A program made the position numbers and the translations under genes. DNA of 64,000 nucleotides, taken from positions 124,001 through 188,000 of the forward strand of contig JAWKUK010000008.1 in assembly GCA_041398605.1 (NCBI GenBank), given 5' to 3'. Under the pieces are notes generated by a model. That model worked only from the letters and a program-made list of their open reading frames with translations. It was not told the DNA's origin and ran no database searches. This DNA is from JAWKUK01 sp041398605 (GTDB taxonomy: Bacteria > Planctomycetota > UBA1135 > GCA-002686595). Below, piece after piece: positions 57,531 through 64,000 of the stretch (positions within the stretch are counted from its first letter, which is position 1; the number at the start of each line of letters is the position of its first letter).

Positions 57531-57996
57531 GAGCGGGGAGCCCTCGCGCAGCGTCGCGAACCGGGTTCTCTGGGAGCACCTCGAGACGTTTGTGCTGCGG
57601 TTCACGGACGAGCATGTCTCTCGATCGCAGCTCCCCAGGTCCCACGCGTAGGGGCCCACGCGTACGGGTCCACGCCTACCGAACGCTCCCGGTGCTGGAT
57701 CGGATACAGCGGCTCGGGATCGAGCCGCACGACGCGGGCGAGCTGCTCCGCGTCCGGAGCGCCGAAGCGAAGACACCGAGAATGACCTGCACTCGTTGAA
57801 ATGGACTTGATCCACGTCGTCGTGGTCGTGGTCGTCCCGGTAAGGACCAGCCTCCCTGATTGGGCTTCGAGCCCGTCAGTCACTCAAGGACCCGCCGCTC
57901 GACGACCCGCATGAAATGGGACCTCTCCGGACACTTGAAAAGGGACCCCCTCGCGGGGGCCTCCGCCGCCCGCCAGGGCCGCCAGGGCCGCCGGCT
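57531..57996. other. Gene-poor stretch with a possible IS21-type end repeat
   Basis: No supported gene in 466 bp. At 57914-57950 the sequence AAATGGGACCTCTCCGG then ACACTTGAAAAGGGACC resembles the GGGACC-containing multiple end repeats of IS21-family elements, but no istA/istB text is present. A short GTCGTGGTC trinucleotide run lies at about 57818-57836. Confidence 0.3.
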
Positions 57997-59481
57997 CTAC
58001 GGCCCAGGCCGGCGCTTGAGGGGATCGGAGGGCGAATGGTCCCCGAGCGCCTTCAATGCGGCGAGGGTCGCGCGCGCGGCCTGCGCGTTGGGGCCGGCGG
58101 GCTCGAGCGCGAGGGCGCGCTCGTAACACTCGATCGCGCCAGGGACGTCGCCTGCGGCCTTCAGCGCCTCGCCCAGGCTGTCGTGCGCGTTGGCTGAGGC
58201 CGGGGACGTCGCGACATTCAGCTTGAAGGCAGAGATCGCGAGCGTCACGCGGCCCTGACCCAGCAAGTCGTAGCCGAGCGCATTGACCTCTCGCTCATGG
58301 ATCAATCCTGCGCGCTCGGCGACCTCCAGCCCGGCGCGCAGCGCGCGCGCCGCGGCCTCCGGCTGCTCCTCGTCGTCGAGCCGAAGCGCGTCGCCATACG
58401 CGGCCTCCAGGGCGCTCCACTGCGCCGCCCGCGCCGCACGGCGCGCCTCGGCCGCGGGACGGGCGAGCGCCAGCGCGGCCTCGAGGGCGCGCTCGGCCGG
58501 GACCGCGACGTGCGGCACGACCCCCGTGCCCTCCCAATTGGTGCCGGTGACCGGATTGATCGCACGCCCGGTCGGGATCACCATCTCGAACTGCGCGTCG
58601 ATCGGGAAGAGCCCCCCCGGATTCGCGCCGCCGCGCGTCGTCTCACCGACGAGCGTCGCGCGCTCCTGCGCCTGGAGGTTGTAGCTGAACTCCTCCGCTG
58701 CGGAGAACGTCTGCGCGCTCGTCAACACGAACACTGGGACCTCCGACAGCTTCGCGCCCGGGACATCAGGCAGGGTCCAATACTCCTCTGTGCGGTCTCC
58801 CTCGCGGAAGTAGAGCGTGTTGAGGTGCGTCGGCTCCGCGAAGAGGTACGAGCTCAGGAACTGGACCATGCCCGGGTAACCGCCCTCGTTGCGCCGCAGG
58901 TCGAAGATCACCGCGTCCGTGTTCTCCAGGAAACCCAGCGCCGAGACCGCCGTCGTCTGCGCCTCCCACGGAGCCGCGAACGAGCGCAGGTCGAGGTAGC
59001 CGACGTTGCCTTCGAGCCGCTCGACCCGTTCGAAGCCGAAGTTGCTCTCTTGGCCGCGGCTGAACCGGCGCGCTCGCTCTCGCAAAGGGAACGCCGGCCC
59101 CGCTGGCGCTGGGCTCGCTGCAACGGCACGGACGCGCACGAGCAGGTGCTCGTCATGGCTTACGTCGCGGAGCACCTGGGTGAGCCATGCGGCGAACGCT
59201 TCGGGCTCGGCGACAGCCCCGGGCGCCTCCTTTGTCGGCTGCGCGCGCAGGCGCTCGGCGCACTGGGCCGCGACCTCCGGGAACACGTACCGCTCCGTGA
59301 GCAGCGCTCCGACGCGCTCGACGACCGCGACCTGGTCCTCCAGGCCCAGCGGCGCCGACTGGGCGAACGCGGCCCCACTTGCCCCCGCGAGACACACCCC
59401 AAAGGACAGGAGGAGGCGACGCGCCAATCGACGGCGCACAAGGGGAACGGACGAAGCTGGCGAAGATTGATCGAAGGGCAT
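57997..59481 (-). CDS. Exported S41-family peptidase with C-terminal TPRs
   Basis: This is a 494-residue protein from the ATG at 59481, with a signal peptide (LLLSFGVCLAGASGAAFAQ). The N-terminal helical domain is of the IRBP/TSP type (LEDQVAVVERVGALLTERY). The catalytic core has YLDLRSFAAPWEAQT, AVIFDLRRNEGGYPGMVQFL and the nucleophile segment FVLTSAQTFSAAEEFSYNL, with Ser in TFSAAEE. It ends with NWEGTGVVPHVAV, typical of the interphotoreceptor retinoid-binding-protein-like branch of S41. No PDZ domain is seen. Residues about 385-480 are TPR-like (NALGYDLLGQGRVTLAISAF, GDVPGAIECYERALALEP). It would degrade peptides in the periplasm. Confidence 0.87.
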   Translation of the reverse strand: MPFDQSSPASSVPLVRRRLARRLLLSFGVCLAGASGAAFAQSAPLGLEDQVAVVERVGALLTERYVFPEVAAQCAERLRAQPTKEAPGAVAEPEAFAAWLTQVLRDVSHDEHLLVRVRAVAASPAPAGPAFPLRERARRFSRGQESNFGFERVERLEGNVGYLDLRSFAAPWEAQTTAVSALGFLENTDAVIFDLRRNEGGYPGMVQFLSSYLFAEPTHLNTLYFREGDRTEEYWTLPDVPGAKLSEVPVFVLTSAQTFSAAEEFSYNLQAQERATLVGETTRGGANPGGLFPIDAQFEMVIPTGRAINPVTGTNWEGTGVVPHVAVPAERALEAALALARPAAEARRAARAAQWSALEAAYGDALRLDDEEQPEAAARALRAGLEVAERAGLIHEREVNALGYDLLGQGRVTLAISAFKLNVATSPASANAHDSLGEALKAAGDVPGAIECYERALALEPAGPNAQAARATLAALKALGDHSPSDPLKRRPGP

Positions 59482-59594
59482 AGGGCAGCTCAGGACACGA
59501 GCGGGTGGCGCCGGAGGATGCCACACCTTCGAGCGCGCCGTGTCACAAGTTTGCAACGGGGCCGCGGGCGCGCCGCCTCGCGGGCGCCCGCCAC

Positions 59595-59698
59595 GGGCCT
59601 GCGCCACGGGCCTGCGCCACGGCCCTGCGCCACGGCCCTGCGCCACGGCCCTACGCCACGGCCCTGCGCCACGGCCCTGCGCCACGGCCCTGCGCCAC
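59595..59698. repeat. Eight tandem 13-bp repeats
   Basis: The unit GGCCCTGCGCCAC (first two copies GGGCCTGCGCCAC, one with CTACG) is repeated eight times between two minus-strand genes. Because 13 is not a multiple of three, all frames stay open and give false low-complexity proteins. A copy-number-variable spacer is likely. Confidence 0.9.
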
Positions 59699-59704
59699 CG
59701 ACGC

Positions 59705-60940
59705 TCAGCGTGGCTCCAAGCGCAAGACCGCGTCTGCAAACGCGACGCCAATGCGAGCGAGCGTCTTGCCGCACCCGAGGTAGTGATAGCCCGCGTTCGA
59801 CGCGCCCCGCAGCCAGACCGCCTCGTCCTCTGGGGTCAGGCGCTCCGCCCGGAACCGCGCCACCGCGGCGCGCTGCTCGTCCTCGCCCAGCGCGCCGTCC
59901 TCGTTCTGCGAGCCCTTCTGCTTGTTGCGCAGCTTGCGCTCGAACTCGCGCACTTCGTCGAGGCGCGCTGCGATCGCAGCCAGCGGCGCGTCCCAATACG
60001 GCGCCGTCGGCACCGCCACCACGTTCCCCACGAACTCCTCGAGCTGCGCCGGCGCCGCCATCGCCGCGCGAAAGTTGCGCGTCGACGCCGACACGTCAGG
60101 GCCCTCGCCGCCGACCCCCATCACCCCGATGACAAACGGCAGCGAGGGCGCCTCGAGGTCACGCCGCATATCACGAATGAAGTGCGCGAGGCACTCCGAG
60201 TAGCGGGCGTAGCCGCCCTCGCGATCGCGCTCGGGATACACGCCGCGGTCCACCATGTCGTTCCAGCCCTGGAACCAGACAAAGCCTGCGAGGTCGTAAC
60301 CCGCCTGCGGGTCGTACTGCGGACAATACCGCGGGAGATCGCCGAGGACCGCGCGGACGTACGCGACGACCTGGCGATAGTCCTTGCCCGTCGCGGCCTC
60401 CTTTGCGCGGCGCGCTTCGTCGATGTCGTCCCCGCGCTGCTTCAATTGATCGAGCTGCTGCTGCGAGAACTCGAACGGCCCCGCAGACGGCGGGCGAAAG
60501 TCCGTGTGCAGCGAGCGCCCGCCCCAGGCGGCCTTGATCAACAGCACCGGGCCGTCGTGCGCCTCTGCGACGCGCAGGCCAAACGTGAGCTCGGGTCCGA
60601 GCTTGTCATCCGAGCGCGCGACGTCCCGGCGCGCGCCGTAACCCGCGGTCAACGGGCCAAACGCCTCACCGTCGCCGTCGCCCGTGCGATAGGCGATCCA
60701 AACATCGTCGATGACGCGGGGCTCGCCGTGCTCGTCCCGGAGCTTGGACAAGAGGGCCGCGGTCTCTGGGTCGTCCGCGAGATAGTCGAGCGTGCTCAAC
60801 TTCGCGTGCCCCTGCATGTTGGACTGACCCGCGAGGACGTAGACCTTGAGGCGCTGGGCCGAGGCGGTCGCGGCGAGCGCGAGCGCGGCGCACGCAGCCG
60901 CGACGCCGCGCGCGATGGGGCTGATCAGGAGTGGGCGCAT
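59705..60940 (-). CDS. Secreted sialate O-acetylesterase-like (SASA/DUF303) SGNH esterase
   Basis: This is a 411-residue protein from the ATG at 60940, with a signal peptide ending TASAQ. The domain begins LKVYVLAGQSNMQGHA, with the catalytic Ser in GQSNMQGH as expected for the carbohydrate-esterase SASA family. It continues with LIKAAWGGRSLHTDFRPP and FVWFQGWNDMVD. A C-terminal GYHYLGCG supplies the catalytic His region. Planctomycetes encode many such proteins, usually beside sulfatases, for removal of acetyl groups from polysaccharides. It is on the same strand as the NamZ-like gene upstream, 61 bp away, and could be co-transcribed. Confidence 0.87.
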   Translation of the reverse strand: MRPLLISPIARGVAAACAALALAATASAQRLKVYVLAGQSNMQGHAKLSTLDYLADDPETAALLSKLRDEHGEPRVIDDVWIAYRTGDGDGEAFGPLTAGYGARRDVARSDDKLGPELTFGLRVAEAHDGPVLLIKAAWGGRSLHTDFRPPSAGPFEFSQQQLDQLKQRGDDIDEARRAKEAATGKDYRQVVAYVRAVLGDLPRYCPQYDPQAGYDLAGFVWFQGWNDMVDRGVYPERDREGGYARYSECLAHFIRDMRRDLEAPSLPFVIGVMGVGGEGPDVSASTRNFRAAMAAPAQLEEFVGNVVAVPTAPYWDAPLAAIAARLDEVREFERKLRNKQKGSQNEDGALGEDEQRAAVARFRAERLTPEDEAVWLRGASNAGYHYLGCGKTLARIGVAFADAVLRLEPR

Positions 60941-61001
60941 GGGCGCGACGATACTCCAACCGCGCGGACCTGGGAACGGCCCGCCCGCACAGGCGCTCCG
61001 G

Positions 61002-62282
61002 TCAATAGAGGAGGTACGGCGCGCGCCGGGCGCGGAAGGCCTCTTCGCCTGCGCGCCAACCCGCGACGATCTCCGCAGCGGAGACGCCCGCCTGAAGCGC
61101 GAGCCGCGTCGCGTCGGTGCCATTGACCTTGTCGAACATGGCAAAGTCCTTGCCGCTCGCGAGCGCCGCCGCAAACACATCGAGGCCCGCCGCCTTGTGC
61201 AGCGCCTCCAACGCATGGAAGTTGATCGCGGTCAGCGGCGCATGGGCCGGGTCCGTGAAGTGCAGTTGCACGCCGCCGATGACCTCACGTGCAAACGTCG
61301 CGTAGTAGGGCTTGTAGGTGAGCGGCCTGAAGCGCACGCCGGGCAGGCCGCGCGCCTCGAGCTCGCGCGCCAACGCGTGCGGGTCGACGCCAGGCGCCGC
61401 GACGCATTGGAACGGCAGGGTGTACCCGACGCCGTTGCTGACGCCGCCCAGCTCGCCGAGCATGCCGGTCGCGACCTGGAACAGCGGCGACTCACCGTGC
61501 GGGACGTGCGGCGACGCAGGCACCCACGGCAAGCCTGTGTCCGCCCACACCATGTCGCGCCGCCACCCGCGCATCGGGACCACCGTCAGCTTACACGGCG
61601 CATCGATCCAACCCTCGCCGTTGATCATGCGCGCGACCTCGCCACAGGTCAGGCCATACACGTACGGAACGTCCCAGCGGCTGACGAACGAGCGCAGCTC
61701 CTCGCGCTCGACGAGCGGGCCCTCGACGCGCTCGCCGCCGAGCGGGTTCGGCCGGTCGAGCACGACAAACTCGACGCCGGCCTCGCCGCACACATCCATC
61801 GCCTCGCCGAGCGTGCTGATGTAGGTGAATGAGCGCGCGCCAGTGTCCTGCAGCTCATAGACAACGACATCGAGCCCCGCCAGCATCTCCAACGTCGGCC
61901 GACGCGTCGCGCCATACAGCGAATGGACCGGGAGCCCCGTGCGCGCGTCGGTGCGCGTCTCGACCGGGTCGCCGGCGGGGACGTCGCCGTACACGCCGTG
62001 CTCAGGCCCGAAGAGCGCGACGAGCTCGACGCCCTCCGCGGCGTGCAGCACGTCGATCGTCGCTTCGAGGTCGCGGTTGACCGCCGACGGGTTCGTGATG
62101 AGCCCGACGCGCTTTCCGACGAGCGGCGCGAACCCGTCGAGGGCGAGGGCCTCGCTGCCGAGCACGACCTGCGTGGCTACGGGCGTGGTCGCCGGCGCGG
62201 GCCCCGCCTCCGGCTCGAGCGCGTCGGTGGAGCAGGCGGCGAGCCCCGCCGCGAAGAGCATGGTGAGCGTCCGTGTCGTCAT
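61002..62282 (-). CDS. DUF1343/NamZ-like exo-beta-N-acetylmuramidase lipoprotein
   Basis: This is a 426-residue protein from the ATG at 62282. A lipobox (FAAGLAACS) suggests a lipoprotein. The DUF1343 core is complete: KRVGLITNPSAVNRDLEATI, LFGPEHGVYGDVPAGD, SLYGATRRPTLEML, DVVVYELQDTGARSFTYIST, FVVLDRPNPLGG, TCGEVARMINGEGWI and WVPASPHVPHGESPLF. NamZ of Tannerella and Bacillus releases terminal MurNAc from peptidoglycan fragments. The family match suggests a role in cell-wall recycling or in feeding on bacterial walls. It lies in tandem with the esterase gene downstream and the antiporter gene upstream (91 bp). Confidence 0.87.
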   Translation of the reverse strand: MTTRTLTMLFAAGLAACSTDALEPEAGPAPATTPVATQVVLGSEALALDGFAPLVGKRVGLITNPSAVNRDLEATIDVLHAAEGVELVALFGPEHGVYGDVPAGDPVETRTDARTGLPVHSLYGATRRPTLEMLAGLDVVVYELQDTGARSFTYISTLGEAMDVCGEAGVEFVVLDRPNPLGGERVEGPLVEREELRSFVSRWDVPYVYGLTCGEVARMINGEGWIDAPCKLTVVPMRGWRRDMVWADTGLPWVPASPHVPHGESPLFQVATGMLGELGGVSNGVGYTLPFQCVAAPGVDPHALARELEARGLPGVRFRPLTYKPYYATFAREVIGGVQLHFTDPAHAPLTAINFHALEALHKAAGLDVFAAALASGKDFAMFDKVNGTDATRLALQAGVSAAEIVAGWRAGEEAFRARRAPYLLY

Positions 62283-62373
62283 CACACGAGAGTGTCGCAC
62301 GAGGGCCGCCGCGCGACGAACGACGAGATGGCGGATTGAAGCCGTGGGCGGCGTCAAGCGACGGCGCGCACCG

Positions 62374-63693
62374 TCACGGACCTGCTGCGACGCCGGGCAG
62401 ACGCGGGCGCCGATCGAACGGCAGCTCCGGGGCGCTCTGGTGCTCGGCGGCCGTGCCGAACTCCTGCCGACGACCACAGCGAGCGCCATAGCGCCGCGCG
62501 AGGGCGCTCGCGGTCAAGCCGTGGAGGAGGACGGATAAGAGCACCACCCAAACCGCGACCCCAAAGACCTGCTCGCCGCGGACGAGCTCTGGTGTGCTGA
62601 GCGCGGTCAGCGCGAACACGACCGTCGCGAGGCCGCGCGGCCCGAACCAACCGATGAAGAGCACCGTATCGCGCGCGAACCCGGTCCCCATCAACGCGAG
62701 CGCGACCGGGAGCATCCGCACGACGGTCAGGCTGAGGAGCGCGTACCCAAGCACGGCCGGAGACGCGCAGCTCAGCGCGAACGGCGCCGCTGCGACGCCG
62801 AAGGTGATCCACGTCACGTGCCCGAGGAGCTCGCCCAAGTCCTCTGTGAAGTCGAAGCTGCGGCGCTCCAGCCGGCGCGCGACGCTCCCCAGGGTGAGCC
62901 CCGCGACGAACGCCGCCAGGAAGCCGCTGCCGTGCACCAGCTCTGCGCCGAAGTACGCCAAGACGGGCACAGCCGCGATAGCGCCGTGGCGCGCGGTGTG
63001 GTGCATCCAGCCCGCGGCGTGCGCGAGGTCCATCAGGCGCGCCGACACGAAGCCGATCACGAGACCGAACGCGACCCCGAAGCCAGCCGCTTGCAGCGCG
63101 TGGCGGGCGAAGGTCCAGAGGCCCAGCTCGGTCTGCGCGGACGCGCCGGCGGCGCAAGCGAGCAGCGTCGCGACGATCGGGACGACGAGGCCGTCGTTGA
63201 GGCCGCTCTCGACGTTCAGCGCCTGCCGCACGCGCGCCGGGACCGCCTCCTGGCTTACGACCGCCTGCCCAAGGGCCGCGTCGGTTGGCGCGAGCAGCGC
63301 TGCCAAAAGCGCGATGTCCCACGGTCCGAGCCCGGCGCCATCGATCCCGTCGCGCCCGAGGACGAGCGAGCCGAGCGCCGCGCCCAGCGCGATCGTCATG
63401 AGCAACCCCGGCCCCAGCAAGCGCCCTGGGATCGCCAGGTTCCGCCGCAGCACGCGCAGATCGATCCGCGCGGCGTCATGGAACAACACGAAGGCCAGCG
63501 TGAACTCCGCCATCACGCGCACTGCGCTTCCCTCGACGTCGAGGCGCGACAGGTTGAGGCCGAGGGGCCCAAGGACGAGCCCAAGGCCGACCGCCAGGAT
63601 GGGCGCCGTCAGCGGCGTGCGCTCGAGCCGCTGCGCGACGAGCCCGAAGACGAGCGCGAAGGCCGAGAAGATGACGAAGTCGAGCGGGTGCAC
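62374..63693 (-). CDS. CPA1/NhaP-type sodium (cation)/proton antiporter
   Basis: This is a 439-residue protein with about twelve hydrophobic segments. Family hallmarks are ALLAPTDAALGQAVVSQE, NVESGLNDGLVVPIV (the ND pair of CPA1 exchangers), ELVHGSGFLAAFVAGL and FIGWFGPRGLATVVFAL. The C-terminal tail after about residue 400 is short, so no TrkA or CBS regulatory domain is fused. It would exchange Na+ or K+ for protons across the cytoplasmic membrane. It is same-strand with the NamZ-like gene, but function gives no link. Confidence 0.88.
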   Translation of the reverse strand: MHPLDFVIFSAFALVFGLVAQRLERTPLTAPILAVGLGLVLGPLGLNLSRLDVEGSAVRVMAEFTLAFVLFHDAARIDLRVLRRNLAIPGRLLGPGLLMTIALGAALGSLVLGRDGIDGAGLGPWDIALLAALLAPTDAALGQAVVSQEAVPARVRQALNVESGLNDGLVVPIVATLLACAAGASAQTELGLWTFARHALQAAGFGVAFGLVIGFVSARLMDLAHAAGWMHHTARHGAIAAVPVLAYFGAELVHGSGFLAAFVAGLTLGSVARRLERRSFDFTEDLGELLGHVTWITFGVAAAPFALSCASPAVLGYALLSLTVVRMLPVALALMGTGFARDTVLFIGWFGPRGLATVVFALTALSTPELVRGEQVFGVAVWVVLLSVLLHGLTASALARRYGARCGRRQEFGTAAEHQSAPELPFDRRPRLPGVAAGP

Positions 63694-63776
63694 GCGCTCA
63701 TCCTACGCGCCTGTCCGATGGACCTGGGAGCTGGCAGCGCTCGAGGGCCCTCGGGCAGCGCTCCCGCGCGCGCGGG

Positions 63777-64000
63777 TCAGCGGCGCGCGGCGAGCTCGTA
63801 GCGCAGGACGAGGGATTGCGCGTGCCGTGTCAGATCGCTCGACAGGTTCGCGCGCTTGGTCAGCGCCTCGAGCGCCTTCGCGTACTTCTTCCCGCGCGCA
63901 TCGGCGACGTCCGGGAACAACGCCGGCCGGCTCGGCAAGATCTCGACCCACTCCTCGGCGACACGGTAGGCGGTCTCGCGGCCCATGTCCTTCAGCTGCA
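63777..64000 (-). CDS. Partial gene at the right edge, helical protein of unknown function
   Basis: The visible 74 codons read QLKDMGRETAYRVAEEWVEI, then DARGKKYAKALEALTKRAN and a C-terminal LVLRYELAARR. The frame is open to the window edge, so the start lies outside; an internal ATG at 63986 is possible. No family was recognised. Confidence 0.5.
   Translation of the reverse strand, partial: QLKDMGRETAYRVAEEWVEILPSRPALFPDVADARGKKYAKALEALTKRANLSSDLTRHAQSLVLRYELAARR

Noticed and set aside
57914..57950. Complete IS21-family element
   Set aside because: Only a short end-like motif is present; no istA or istB coding text follows.
59595..59698. CRISPR array
   Set aside because: Pure tandem 13-bp units without spacers.
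58297..60132. 611-codon plus-strand frame across the S41 gene and the 13-bp repeats
   Set aside because: Antisense shadow continued by a repeat whose period keeps all frames open.

Overview
The window is very GC-rich DNA from a bacterium that I read as a planctomycete-like lineage. The reasons are: extracytoplasmic-function (ECF) sigma factors, one fused to a membrane and surface module; large secreted FG-GAP and beta-helix proteins that share one C-terminal module (six clear copies); FGE-domain, sulfatase-like and NamZ/DUF1343 lipoproteins; and a bacterial microcompartment (BMC) locus. The assignment is inference from gene content. No rRNA or tRNA gene is visible.

Layout. 1-13.4 kb: an ECF sigma/anti-sigma pair (cut by the left edge), a 1409-residue membrane-anchored coiled-coil protein, a coupled pair of sulfatase-like and M28 peptidase genes, and a TPR/VCBS/UnbV lipoprotein. 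13.4-17.7 kb: an alpha/beta-hydrolase fused to an SGNH hydrolase, and an FGE-domain lipoprotein. 17.8-24.7 kb: a ten-gene BMC operon on the minus strand. 24.9-31.98 kb: an AspA/succinylglutamate-desuccinylase-like enzyme, a HEAT protein, a large secreted protein and a zinc-ribbon protein. 32.0-48.8 kb: a scarred region with a degenerate insertion sequence (IS) that has 21-bp inverted repeats, two parallel-beta-helix proteins, a PQQ-propeller gene and its broken partial duplicate, an IS256-family element splitting a HEAT-repeat gene, a MerR/TipA-like regulator, and an ECF sigma/transmembrane fusion. 48.8-57.5 kb: secreted beta-propeller proteins mixed with gene fragments (HutH, HAF repeat, IS91-like). 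58-64 kb: an S41 peptidase with TPRs, a sialate O-acetylesterase-like enzyme, a NamZ-like protein, a CPA1-type antiporter and a partial gene at the right edge.

The most interesting system is the BMC operon. Read in the direction of transcription it encodes a BMC-H shell protein, an AdhE/EutE-like acylating aldehyde dehydrogenase with a long Pro/Ala linker and Cys/His-rich tail, a second BMC-H, a trimeric BMC-T resembling Haliangium BMC-T2/T3, two BMC-P vertex proteins, a second BMC-T resembling Haliangium BMC-T1, a 101-residue protein, an ACT protein of the UPF0237 type and a UPF0210 (DUF711, PFL-fold) protein. The 101-residue protein and the ACT protein share an N-terminal segment that ordinary UPF0237 proteins lack, which suggests that a normally free-standing UPF0210/UPF0237 pair has been recruited to a microcompartment. 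No aldolase, diol dehydratase, canonical glycyl-radical enzyme, phosphotransacylase or alcohol dehydrogenase is encoded nearby, so the aldehyde source is unknown and UPF0210 is the leading candidate.

The secreted-protein genes in the second half are probably surface or extracellular components carrying a common C-terminal sorting or anchoring module. The mobile-element scars, duplicated segment and dispersed intergenic repeat show that 32-58 kb is the plastic part of the window.
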